Positions 17,123 through 25,361 of a stretch of 49,650 bases of DNA are shown here, in pieces. The position numbers and the translations under genes are program-made. The stretch's first letter is position 1; each line of letters starts with the position of its first letter. This stretch comes from Acidobacteriota bacterium (lineage in GTDB: Bacteria > Acidobacteriota > Terriglobia > Terriglobales > Acidobacteriaceae), in contig JABCYV010000007.1 in the NCBI GenBank assembly GCA_013290025.1, positions 1 to 49,650 on the forward strand, read 5' to 3'. The notes below the pieces were generated by a model, which had not been told where the DNA came from, made no database searches, and saw only the letters and a program-made list of their open reading frames with translations.

Positions 17123-18519
17123 GGATGTCGCAGAAAGCAAATTTGCTGATTGTTGATGACGAGGCCAATGCGCTGGCCTCGCTTTCACGCGCATTCCGCC
17201 TCGCTGGTCACGAAGCGACAATTTGCGACAATGCGGCGAAAGCGCTCGAATTGGCGCGCGCGCAGCACTTTGATCTGATTCTCTCCGACGTGGTCATGCC
17301 CGGCAAGGACGGTCTCTCGCTGTTGGGAGATCTCAAAGCGGAGGGTATTGCTGCGCCTGTGGTCATGATGTCGGGCCAGGCGCACATTGATATGGCGGTG
17401 CGCGCAACCAAGCTGGGAGCGATCGATTTTCTCGAAAAACCGATTGCCACGGAAAAGTTGTTGCTCACGGTAGAGAATGCGCTCAAACTGCAGCGCCTGG
17501 AATCGGAAAATCGCCAGCTTCGTCAGCGCCTGGGGAAACACGAGATTATCTGGACTGGCGAAAGCATGCAAAAGATGATGGCGCAGCTGGAACGAGTGGC
17601 CGCGAGTGAGAGCCGGGTATGCATCCTCGGAGAAACGGGTACCGGCAAAGAATTGGTCGCCCGTACCCTGCATGAGCGCAGTCCCCGGGCCTCGGGCCCT
17701 TTCATCGCTCTGAATTGTGCGGCTGTTCCCGCGGAACTGATCGAGTCAGAATTGTTCGGGCATGAGAAAGGATCCTTCACCGGTGCCGCGGCACGCCATC
17801 TGGGAAAGTTCGAACAGGCGGAGCACGGAACAATCTTCCTCGACGAGATCGGCGACATGCCGTTGTCCATGCAAGCCAAACTGCTACGCGTGCTAGAGGA
17901 AGGCGAAGTCGAACGCATCGGCGGCGACAAACCTATTTCCGTGGATGTGCGCGTCATTGTCGCCACGCACCGCAATCTGGAGACGTTAGTGCGCGATGGC
18001 AAGTTTCGCCAGGATCTCTTTCACAGAATTTATGTTTTTCCTCTCGTACTGCCTCCGCTACGCCAACGACGGGAAGACGTTCCCGCGCTCATCCAACACT
18101 TTTCCCAGCAGGTGTGCAGTCAGAACAATTGGAAACCAATTCCCTTCACCACTGACGCAATTCAAGAACTGCAAGCTCACTCCTGGCCGGGGAATGTTCG
18201 CGAACTGCGCAACGCAGTGGAACGCGTGATGCTTTTGGCAACGGACGGCGTAGTGGACCTGGAGACGGTACGACTCGCGGTGCCTCAGTTTGCCGCGGAA
18301 ACCAGACCGGTTGCTGGTTCAGGGCAGCTCGCGGAAAGAGTGCAGAGCTTCGAACGCGAGGCGATCGTCGCCGAGCTCAGGCGCAATAACTACCACATCA
18401 CCAACGCGGCTAAAGCGCTGGGACTGGAGCGCAGTCACTTGTATAAGAAGGCGGAGATGCTGGGCATCGACTTAAGAGCACTGCGGCAGGAAGCGGGTGC
18501 CAGTCAGGATGAGTCCTAA
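17119..18519 (+). CDS. sigma-54-dependent response regulator, NtrC/NtrX-like
   Basis: The 466-aa regulator has a receiver domain (about 6-125) with phospho-acceptor Asp57 in LILSDVVMPG. An AAA+ sigma-54 interaction domain follows (Walker A GETGTGKE, GSFTGA loop in place of GAFTGA, Walker B TIFLDEIGDM). A Fis-type HTH (NNYHITNAAKALGLERSHLYKKA) ends the protein. It would activate sigma-54 promoters when phosphorylated by the overlapping NtrY-like kinase. The GTG at 17119 overlaps the kinase stop as GTGA; an ATG at 17125 is equally possible and would remove two residues. A sigma-54-type promoter lies at 10966 in this window. Its stop overlaps a convergent gene by four nt. Confidence 0.93.
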   Translation: MRMSQKANLLIVDDEANALASLSRAFRLAGHEATICDNAAKALELARAQHFDLILSDVVMPGKDGLSLLGDLKAEGIAAPVVMMSGQAHIDMAVRATKLGAIDFLEKPIATEKLLLTVENALKLQRLESENRQLRQRLGKHEIIWTGESMQKMMAQLERVAASESRVCILGETGTGKELVARTLHERSPRASGPFIALNCAAVPAELIESELFGHEKGSFTGAAARHLGKFEQAEHGTIFLDEIGDMPLSMQAKLLRVLEEGEVERIGGDKPISVDVRVIVATHRNLETLVRDGKFRQDLFHRIYVFPLVLPPLRQRREDVPALIQHFSQQVCSQNNWKPIPFTTDAIQELQAHSWPGNVRELRNAVERVMLLATDGVVDLETVRLAVPQFAAETRPVAGSGQLAERVQSFEREAIVAELRRNNYHITNAAKALGLERSHLYKKAEMLGIDLRALRQEAGASQDES

Positions 18520-19283
18520 TTTGCCCGCCCGATCCACCATAAAATCTTGCCGACGATTTGGAAACCTGAAGTAGAAAGCGCAAGTGAATCGTACTCTCGA
18601 TTTTCTGGCATCAGAACTTCAGTTCCATCAAAACGTTGCAATCTGGAGACGATCAGTCCCTGTTCCTTTTGCGATGCGACGATGATGTGGCCGTACAACT
18701 TGAGACGGTTGGTCTGAGAGGTATCCACCACAATGATGTAGCCATCGTGGAGAACCGGCATCATGGAGCGCCCGCGCACTCTGAGGCAACTTGTATAAGC
18801 TGGATTCGGGCACCACTGACTGGGCGCGGCCAGAATGGTCTCGGGGCAGGCCTGATCCAGTGCATCCGCTGGGTCTCCCTTCCCTCCGTGAGTTGCCGCC
18901 ACCACGGGCAAGACAGGAATGGCCACGAGGCGGTTCTTCCTATTTCTGGGCATGCGATGGACCCCCGCCTCCACTAGTTGCAAGTTGGGCAGACGGTCCT
19001 TACGAAGGCGAGTGCGAACTGCGGGTAAAACCCGCATCAAGTCCTGACTATGGAGGCCCGCTCGGCCCCAGAAATACCAACACTCCGGATCACCGGTGAT
19101 ATTTCCGAGTTGAATGTATACGTTAGCGGGAGGTTCCTGGGTTCCGCGTTCCCAGCGCGACACGGCCATGGCAGATGCATTGAGCCGCTTTCCCAGATCA
19201 GACTGACTAATTCCCAGGTGGCGCCGGAGGGCGGTAATTCGTACCGCCCATTCCGCCTTCGCCGCATTTCTGCTTTTGCTCAT
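18516..19283 (-). CDS. XRE-family regulator with degenerate S24 (LexA-like) domain
   Basis: The 255-aa protein has an N-terminal HTH (about 15-50, HLGISQSDLGKRLNASAMAVS) and a C-terminal S24/LexA-like domain. The nucleophile motif GRSMMP keeps Ser173. The catalytic Lys, expected where LexA has VKRL, is replaced: the text reads IVSRLQRFDGTEVLMPENRE, placing Ser213 there. No clear Ala-Gly or Cys-Gly cleavage site is visible. Autocleavage is therefore unlikely, and the domain may serve for dimerisation or ligand sensing. AGG lies close before the ATG. Its stop overlaps that of the NtrX-like gene (CTAA). It is divergent from another HTH gene 64 nt away, as in phage-type switches. Confidence 0.85.
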   Translation of the reverse strand: MSKSRNAAKAEWAVRITALRRHLGISQSDLGKRLNASAMAVSRWERGTQEPPANVYIQLGNITGDPECWYFWGRAGLHSQDLMRVLPAVRTRLRKDRLPNLQLVEAGVHRMPRNRKNRLVAIPVLPVVAATHGGKGDPADALDQACPETILAAPSQWCPNPAYTSCLRVRGRSMMPVLHDGYIIVVDTSQTNRLKLYGHIIVASQKEQGLIVSRLQRFDGTEVLMPENREYDSLALSTSGFQIVGKILWWIGRAN

Positions 19284-19325
19284 GACCTGCTACACTTAAC
19301 GGGCTTGATAAAACGTCTGGGTTAG

Positions 19326-19355
19326 TGGCATCGTCTTTGCCAGATTTGTGACAAA
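19326..19355. promoter_or_regulatory. candidate operators between divergent HTH genes
   Basis: The 64-nt gap holds two inverted repeats: TGGCA-N7-TGCCA (19326-19342) and TTTGT-G-ACAAA (19345-19355). The second overlaps the GTG start of the rightward gene. Their position suits autoregulation by one of the two flanking HTH proteins. This is inferred from symmetry only. Confidence 0.35.
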
Positions 19356-20031
19356 CGTCATGCTTAGTGACAATCGTACCACAAAACGAAACTCCGAAAC
19401 TCTGTTACCGCAAGCCCTTTATCGTGGCCTGTACATGAGGGTCGCAAAGAACCTGGGCGTGGACCCCTCCTACGTGAGCCGGGTAGCGCGTGGAGAGCGG
19501 AATTCCATTCAGGTCGAGAACGCCTTGCGCCAGGAGATCCTGGAAATCAGCCGGAAGCTGGGAAGCCGTGGTGCCGCTTCCGCCATCGCGCCAGGAGGTC
19601 ATGCCGGTGGCAGACGTCTTAAGTCTTTTGTGAGGCGGAACCGTCCGTGGCTCCGGCAAGAGTGGCTGCGACAGAGCCAGTCTCATCCGACGTTCAGAGC
19701 CTTTAAGCTGTCCCCGCAGAAGAGGGTTTCTCCGGTGATGTCATTGGTGGACGAAGCCGTGAAGATGATGCGGCTTAGTCTGAGAGAGATGCCCACCGCG
19801 CCACTGAAAGCAGCCGAACAGCATGGCCGTGTCCGGCGAAAGCAAAAATACACGTCCACCGCCCTGTGCGAAGACTACAACTTGATTCGCCGTTGTATGA
19901 CGAATTTGGCGGAGAAGCACTTTAATGAATTGGACACCCATCTCTTGTTTCACGATCTTGCCCAGCTCGGCGAGGTGATGGACGTTCAGTTACAGAGCGC
20001 CTTGAGAAAGTTTCTCGGCGCCCCGAACTAA
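19348..20031 (+). CDS. HTH-containing hypothetical protein
   Basis: A 227-aa basic protein with a predicted HTH near residues 28-50 (MRVAKNLGVDPSYVSRVARG), a pattern typical of XRE-like DNA-binding domains. The rest is helical, Arg/Lys-rich in the middle and not assignable to a family I know. The GTG at 19348 is the longest start; the ATG at 19360 (four codons later) is an alternative, and no ribosome binding site decides. The gene is divergent from the XRE-S24 regulator and overlaps the convergent argJ stop by four nt (CTAA). The pair may be a small regulatory switch, perhaps of phage origin, but no other phage genes are nearby. Confidence 0.65.
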   Translation: MTNVMLSDNRTTKRNSETLLPQALYRGLYMRVAKNLGVDPSYVSRVARGERNSIQVENALRQEILEISRKLGSRGAASAIAPGGHAGGRRLKSFVRRNRPWLRQEWLRQSQSHPTFRAFKLSPQKRVSPVMSLVDEAVKMMRLSLREMPTAPLKAAEQHGRVRRKQKYTSTALCEDYNLIRRCMTNLAEKHFNELDTHLLFHDLAQLGEVMDVQLQSALRKFLGAPN

Positions 20032-21245
20032 GTAGAGTAATCGGCGTTGATTCGGACGTACTCAGCCGTCAGGTCGGTGGTGAGAAACTCTGCGGAGCTA
20101 CGGCCACGTTGCAGTCGTATACGAATGTCGCAGCGAGGTTGCGAGAGAGCTTGGTGCGCGTTCGTTTCATCGAATGGATTAGCTATCCCTCTGCGGCATA
20201 CCAGCTGGTTGCCGATCAAAATGTCTATCCGCTTGGGATCGATAGGCACTCCGCATCTCCCGACCGCGGCCAGAATCCTTCCCCAGTTGGGATCAGCTCC
20301 TGCCCACGCTGTCTTGACCAATAACGAGTGAGCGACGGCTCGAGCAATCTGCAATGCCTCTTCGCGACTCTTAGCCTGTTCGACGAACAACTGGATGACG
20401 TGCTGAACGCCCTCTCCGTCGCAGATAATCTGCTCAGCCAGGGATTGACAGACCTCAAGGAGCGCATTCTCGAATTTCTTGCGCACGGACGGATCTCTTA
20501 ACCGAACCCCACTTCCACCACTCGCCAGCAACAACACGGTGTCGTTGGTCGAGGTGTCACCATCAACTGAGATGCAATTAAACGTTTCGTCGCAAGTCCG
20601 CCGGAGGAGTCGTTTCAGGTCAGTTGTTCCAGCGGCAATGTCGGCAAACACGTACACCAGCACAGTAGCGAGTTGCGGGTGAATCATGCCGGAGCCTTTG
20701 GCGATTCCGAGTAACCTAACCTCCGAATCGCCTGATGGGAAGCGCACCGACGCCAGTTTGGGTCGCGTATCTGTGGTCATGATGGCGCGGGCAAAGTGAT
20801 GAATTCCCTGCTCCGTTGCTTCCGTAGCGGCTATCAACTCAGGCAGCGTCGCCAGGATTTTTTCCACGGGCATGGGAACGCCGATGATGCCAGTGGAGGA
20901 GGGAAACACTTCGTTGTCGCGGACGCGCAGGAGACGCGCAGTCCCATGACAAATCCGGGCGCAGGCTCTCAGTCCTGGCCTCCCGGTGGCACAATTGGCA
21001 TTGCCTGAATTGACGATGACTACTCGGACTCTGCCGCCAGTCGTCGCCAGGTGCGCGCGTCCAACCTCAATGGGCGCGGCCACGACGCGATTTGTGGTGA
21101 AAAGTGCGGCCGCGTTTGTACCGGGAACAGCCTCGACCACGGCAAGATCCAGCCCACGACTGGCTTTCAAACCAGCAGCCACGGCGGAAAAACTGAATCC
21201 CTCCGGCAAATGTATTGTCTTGGAGGAATCCACAGATACGGTCAT
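20028..21245 (-). CDS. argJ: glutamate N-acetyltransferase / ornithine acetyltransferase ArgJ
   Basis: ArgJ moves the acetyl group from N-acetylornithine to glutamate and so runs the cyclic arginine pathway; some versions also use acetyl-CoA. The autocleavage region GSGMIHPQLATVLVYVFAD keeps the ALA-Thr nucleophile (Thr194 from this start). Other family blocks are VNSGNANCATG, FPSSTGIIGVP and AGADPNWGRILAAVG. The ATG at 21245 overlaps the argA stop as ATGA and is preferred; a GTG at 21266 would add seven residues. It is the last gene of the arginine operon, 405 aa, a normal length. Its stop overlaps a convergent gene. Confidence 0.94.
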   Translation of the reverse strand: MTVSVDSSKTIHLPEGFSFSAVAAGLKASRGLDLAVVEAVPGTNAAALFTTNRVVAAPIEVGRAHLATTGGRVRVVIVNSGNANCATGRPGLRACARICHGTARLLRVRDNEVFPSSTGIIGVPMPVEKILATLPELIAATEATEQGIHHFARAIMTTDTRPKLASVRFPSGDSEVRLLGIAKGSGMIHPQLATVLVYVFADIAAGTTDLKRLLRRTCDETFNCISVDGDTSTNDTVLLLASGGSGVRLRDPSVRKKFENALLEVCQSLAEQIICDGEGVQHVIQLFVEQAKSREEALQIARAVAHSLLVKTAWAGADPNWGRILAAVGRCGVPIDPKRIDILIGNQLVCRRGIANPFDETNAHQALSQPRCDIRIRLQRGRSSAEFLTTDLTAEYVRINADYST

Positions 21246-21751
21246 ACTTGGAGCTTTACCAGCCACCTGGTAGGCTCCGGCAGGATCGCGAACTTGGGCA
21301 GTTCACCACGCACCATCGCAACTTCATCACAGAAATGAAAGCGCGGACAAACGCAGCAATCTTTGTGGATTTTGTCAGGCAAGTCTTCGCGTTGGGCCAC
21401 AGCAAAACCTAACTGGGAGAAAAACTCCGGCTTGCGGGTAAAAAGACATATACAAGTGACGCGATGTTTCTTGGCCTGATCGAGCAAGGCCTTTACCAGC
21501 CGCTTTCCGCCCCCCGAGCCTTGTTCGGCGGGATCAACAGTGATGGAGCGTATTTCCGCGAGATGCTGGCCATAGAGGTGAAGCGCGCCGCAGCCGATGA
21601 TGCGTCGGTCTCGTACCAAAACCACAAAATCGCGGACGTTTTCGCAAATCTCGGCAAAGGTCCGAGGCAGGAGGGTGCCGTCTCCGGAATAGACCGAGAT
21701 AAGCTCGTGAATTCGCTCGGCATCGGGCAGCTTGGCTTCACGAGTGCGCAT
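21242..21751 (-). CDS. argA: GNAT-family N-acetylglutamate synthase (short ArgA)
   Basis: A 169-aa GNAT acetyltransferase with the acetyl-CoA loop VDPAEQGSGGGKRLVKALLD. The C-terminal cysteine-containing block DCCVCPRFHFCDEVAM is what I recall for the short, stand-alone N-acetylglutamate synthases (as in mycobacteria, or fused to ArgH in some marine bacteria). It would make N-acetylglutamate from glutamate and acetyl-CoA. The ATG at 21751 has GAGGAGG three nt upstream and lies 14 nt inside argH. The frame is open upstream but inside argH. Its position between argH and argJ fixes the pathway. Confidence 0.87.
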   Translation of the reverse strand: MRTREAKLPDAERIHELISVYSGDGTLLPRTFAEICENVRDFVVLVRDRRIIGCGALHLYGQHLAEIRSITVDPAEQGSGGGKRLVKALLDQAKKHRVTCICLFTRKPEFFSQLGFAVAQREDLPDKIHKDCCVCPRFHFCDEVAMVRGELPKFAILPEPTRWLVKLQV

Positions 21752-23138
21752 GGGCCTCCTCGTGCATGGAGCCAATCTTCTGCCTGGCCGTGGCGATCGC
21801 CTGCCGCACTCGGGCCGGCGCTGTACCTCCCGGAACATCATGAATGGCCAGCACGAACTCAAGTTTCAGGCAATCGTAGAAATCCGTGTCGAATAGCGGA
21901 TTCAATCGTCGCAGATCTTCCACCGACAGGTCCTGCAGCTCACAATCCTTTTCCAGGCATAGCTGCACTGCCTTACCGATCTGCTCATGGGCCAAGCGGA
22001 AAGGAACTCCGCGTTGCACCAGGTACGTGGCTGCGGCCCAGGCATTCATGAAACCAAATTGGGCGGCCTCCTGCATGCGCTCGTAGTTAAAGTCCACCGC
22101 CTTCATCCATCCAGTCACCAGCGGCAACAGGCCCATCGCCGTTTCAGCGGCATTGAAAAGCGGCTCTTGGGTTTCCTGGAGGTCTTTGTTGTAAGCGAGG
22201 GGCAGTCCCTTCATCGCCACAAGTAGGGCCGTGACATCTCCGATGATTCGAGCAGTCTTGCCCCGCGTCAATTCCAGCAGATCCGGATTCTTCTTTTGCG
22301 GCATGGCGCTGCTGCCAGTGGAATACGCTTCGGGCAGGCGAACGAAACCAAACTCCTGCGAGGAAAACAGAATCATCTCTTCGGCCCAGCGACTCAGGTG
22401 CAGGGCAAGCAAAGAAAGTGCACTGACGAATTCCAAGGCGAAGTCACGGTCGCTGGTCGCATCTACGCTGTTAGCAGTGGGCGCATCGAAGCCAAGATCA
22501 GACGCCATCGCGCGGCGGTCCAGCGGCAGCGTGGCGCCCGCAACCGCACCCGAACCGAGCGGACAAAGATTAACTCGGTTGCGGCAGTCAGCAAGCCGAT
22601 CCGCGTCCCGCAGAAACATTTCCACGTAGGCCAGCAGCCAGTGCGACACCAAAACTGGCTCTGCTCGTTGCAGATGAGTGTAGGCAGGCATGGCCGCGAT
22701 TCCCGCCTGCTCAGCGCGATCCAGTAGGACGCCCACCCATTCCGCCAGGTCGGAGTGCAGGTGATCAATGCTGGTTCGAACGTACAGCCGAAAATCAGTT
22801 GCGATCTGCTCGTTGCGACTGCGCCCGCTGTGCAATTTGTATCCGACGTCGCCAATCAAGGTGACCAACTGTTTCTCGACGAAGTGATGCACATCTTCTG
22901 CCTCATCATCTTCAAGAAATGCCGGAGCCGCTGCGTGCTCGCCGATCTTTTCCAGTCCCTGCAGAATCGAGATCAGCTCACCCGAAGTCAGGATGCCCAC
23001 TTCCTTTAGGGCGCGAGCATGGGCCCGGCTGGCCTCAAGGTCATAATGTAGCAGGCGCTGATCAAAGTCAAAGGAGCGCTGCCAGCGCTCGAAACCAGGA
23101 TCGAGCTGCTGCCGGAAGCGGCCAGACCACATCTTCAT
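21738..23138 (-). CDS. argH: argininosuccinate lyase
   Basis: ArgH splits argininosuccinate to arginine and fumarate, the last step of the pathway. The 466-aa protein has the fumarase/aspartase superfamily signature GSSAMPQKKNPD, and the N-terminal MWSGRF and HSGRSRNEQIATD blocks. Length and ends are normal for the family. GGAGGTG precedes the ATG, which overlaps the argG stop as ATGA (23135-23138). It lies inside the arginine operon. Confidence 0.96.
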   Translation of the reverse strand: MKMWSGRFRQQLDPGFERWQRSFDFDQRLLHYDLEASRAHARALKEVGILTSGELISILQGLEKIGEHAAAPAFLEDDEAEDVHHFVEKQLVTLIGDVGYKLHSGRSRNEQIATDFRLYVRTSIDHLHSDLAEWVGVLLDRAEQAGIAAMPAYTHLQRAEPVLVSHWLLAYVEMFLRDADRLADCRNRVNLCPLGSGAVAGATLPLDRRAMASDLGFDAPTANSVDATSDRDFALEFVSALSLLALHLSRWAEEMILFSSQEFGFVRLPEAYSTGSSAMPQKKNPDLLELTRGKTARIIGDVTALLVAMKGLPLAYNKDLQETQEPLFNAAETAMGLLPLVTGWMKAVDFNYERMQEAAQFGFMNAWAAATYLVQRGVPFRLAHEQIGKAVQLCLEKDCELQDLSVEDLRRLNPLFDTDFYDCLKLEFVLAIHDVPGGTAPARVRQAIATARQKIGSMHEEAHAHS

Positions 23139-24355
23139 CGAGCCACCTCCGATCTTGTGGCTTCCGCGCGGGCGTGCGCGCGCGACCGGGACGGCAGACC
23201 CAGGATGCGGATGAAACCTTCGGCATCTTTCTGGTTGTAGCTGTCACTCATGGTGAACGAAGATAGATCGGTGCGATACAGTGAGTAGTCGGACTCGCGG
23301 CTTACGATGGCTACGTTGCCTTTGTAAAGGGAGAGTGTGACCGCTCCCGTCATCTCTTTTTGTGTGGTCTCGACAAACGCGTCTAGCGATTCGCGCAACG
23401 GCGTGAACCACAAACCAAAATAGACCAGCTCGGCATACTTGAGTCCGACGTGCTGCTTGAAATGCGCGACATCGCGTTCCAGGCATAGAGCCTCAAGTTC
23501 TCGATGGGCTGTAACAAGCAGAGTTCCGCCGGGAGTTTCGTAACATCCACGGGATTTGATCCCCACAAACCTGTTTTCCACCAGATCGACGCGTCCGATT
23601 GCATTGCGCGCTCCGATATCATTCAGAAGCTCAACCAGTGATACAGGATCGAGCTTCATCCCGTTAACCGACACCGGAATTCCCTTTCCAAAACCAACCG
23701 TCACCTGCTCCTCTCGGTCCGGCGCCTGTTGCGGCGAGCGAGTGAGCTGCCACGTGTCAGGAAATGGCGCATTGGCCGCATCTTCCAGTTCTCCACCTTC
23801 GTGGCTGATGTGCCATAGATTACGATCGCGGCTGTGGATTTTCTCCCGGCTGGCCGCCACCGGAATTCCGTGTTTTTCGGCATAGTCGAGACAATCTTCG
23901 CGCGATTTCAGAGTCCATTCTCGCCACGGCGCGATCACCTTGAGGTCCGGGGCTAGCGCCTGATAGGTCAACTCGAAGCGCACCTGATCATTGCCTTTGC
24001 CAGTGCAGCCATGGGCCACTGTGGTTGCGCCTTCCCGGAGAGCCACTTCGACCTGGTGTTTGGCGATCACCGGGCGTGCCAGCGATGTCCCAAGCAAATA
24101 TTTGTGTTCGTATACGGCACCCGCCTTCAATGCTCGAAATACGTATCCAGTGAGGAATTCTTCACGAAGATCTTCAACTACGACTTTGCTGGCTCCGGTT
24201 TTGTAAGCTTTCTCGACAACCGCTTCGAGGTCGTCCCCCTGCCCCACGTCGCCCACCATCGCGATCACGTCGTAGGCGTAGTTTTCTTTCAGCCAGGGGA
24301 TAATGATGGAGGTATCCAAGCCTCCGGAGTAAGCAAGCACTACTTTCTCAGACAT
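23135..24355 (-). CDS. argG: argininosuccinate synthase
   Basis: ArgG joins citrulline and aspartate using ATP. The 406-aa protein begins with the ATP-binding P-loop-like block VVLAYSGGLDTSIIIPWL and contains HGCTGKGNDQVRFE, both diagnostic. The ATG at 24355 has GAGGAG five nt upstream. The frame stays open upstream for 69 codons, but these lie inside argF and are of low quality. The gene overlaps the argF end by eight nt and argH by four. Confidence 0.96.
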   Translation of the reverse strand: MSEKVVLAYSGGLDTSIIIPWLKENYAYDVIAMVGDVGQGDDLEAVVEKAYKTGASKVVVEDLREEFLTGYVFRALKAGAVYEHKYLLGTSLARPVIAKHQVEVALREGATTVAHGCTGKGNDQVRFELTYQALAPDLKVIAPWREWTLKSREDCLDYAEKHGIPVAASREKIHSRDRNLWHISHEGGELEDAANAPFPDTWQLTRSPQQAPDREEQVTVGFGKGIPVSVNGMKLDPVSLVELLNDIGARNAIGRVDLVENRFVGIKSRGCYETPGGTLLVTAHRELEALCLERDVAHFKQHVGLKYAELVYFGLWFTPLRESLDAFVETTQKEMTGAVTLSLYKGNVAIVSRESDYSLYRTDLSSFTMSDSYNQKDAEGFIRILGLPSRSRAHARAEATRSEVAR

Positions 24356-25361
24356 GAACGCTCCTCGCGGGAAAGCGGCCGAATTCGCCGCCAAGTAACA
24401 ACAACAAAATCGCCTTCTGTATATGCAGGCGGCTTTCCGCCTGATCGAAGACGACGGACCGGACCGAGTCGATAACTGAGTCGGTGATTTCCTGGCCGCG
24501 GTGGGCAGGCAAACAATGCATGAAAACTGCGTGCGGAGCTGCCCCGGACACAAGGTCATCATTCATTTGGTACGGCGGGAAAATCCGGTCGCGTTCTTCG
24601 GTCTCGTGCTCCTGGCCCATGCTGGTCCAGGCATCGGTATAGACAGCGTCGACGCCGTCCACGGCGGCCTGCGGATCGGAAAGAATCTCGATCACGGCCC
24701 CGGTTGTCCGGGCCATGTCCTGTGCATCAGCGACAATCTGCGGGTCAGGTTCGTAGCCCCTCGGCGTTGCGATCCGCATTCTGGAGCCCAAGCAGGCGCA
24801 GGTAAGCAGCAAAGAGTGCGCCACATTGTTTCCGTCACCAACGTAGGCCAGGCAGATATTCTTGAGGTCTCCGAACCGCTCCTGCAATGTGAAGTAATCC
24901 GCCAGAGCCTGGCAGGGATGTTCAAGGTCGCTGAGCGCATTGATCACCGGGATGCAGGCATGTTCGGCCATATTCTCCACAGTACTGTGAGCGAAGGTGC
25001 GCAGCACGATCCCGTCCACCCAACGCTCGACGTTATGCGCGATATCACTGAGTTTTTCTCGCGCATCGAGGCGGCCCTGGGTCTGGTCGACGAAAGATGT
25101 CCAACCACCCATGCTCGCCATTCCTGCCTCAAAGGTGAGACGCGTGCGCAAAGACGGCTTCTCGAAGAACATCACGATCTGTTTCCCGGCAAGGGATTTC
25201 TGGAATTTGACAGGGCGTGCCTTCATCAGTCCAGCTAGATGGAAGATCGTTTCGATGTCCTCGGACACGAGATCGCGAATCGAGACCAGATCACGGCAAG
25301 AAAAAGTTGCCGGAGCGGGCGGATGCGTTACCCGCGTCGCATTGAATGGCTTGCTGCTCAA
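24348..25361 (-). CDS. argF: ornithine carbamoyltransferase
   Basis: ArgF makes citrulline from ornithine and carbamoyl phosphate. The 337-aa protein contains the carbamoyl-phosphate site EKPSLRTRLTFE, HPCQALAD, the ornithine loop DAWTSMG and FMHCLPAHRG. The DxWxSMG loop argues for ornithine rather than acetyl- or succinylornithine as substrate. A TTG at 25361 is used as the start: AAGGAGG lies eight nt upstream, and the TTG overlaps the argD stop as TTGA. The N-terminus is about 20 residues longer than in short homologues. Confidence 0.95.
   Translation of the reverse strand: MSSKPFNATRVTHPPAPATFSCRDLVSIRDLVSEDIETIFHLAGLMKARPVKFQKSLAGKQIVMFFEKPSLRTRLTFEAGMASMGGWTSFVDQTQGRLDAREKLSDIAHNVERWVDGIVLRTFAHSTVENMAEHACIPVINALSDLEHPCQALADYFTLQERFGDLKNICLAYVGDGNNVAHSLLLTCACLGSRMRIATPRGYEPDPQIVADAQDMARTTGAVIEILSDPQAAVDGVDAVYTDAWTSMGQEHETEERDRIFPPYQMNDDLVSGAAPHAVFMHCLPAHRGQEITDSVIDSVRSVVFDQAESRLHIQKAILLLLLGGEFGRFPARSVHV

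Noticed and set aside
18516-20031. Prophage remnant
   Set aside because: Only two regulator-like genes are present, with no integrase, structural genes or attachment repeats; both ends fit tightly against the host genes.
24501-25238. 245-aa open frame on the plus strand
   Set aside because: It is antisense to argF, whose motifs are unambiguous; the product shows no family features.
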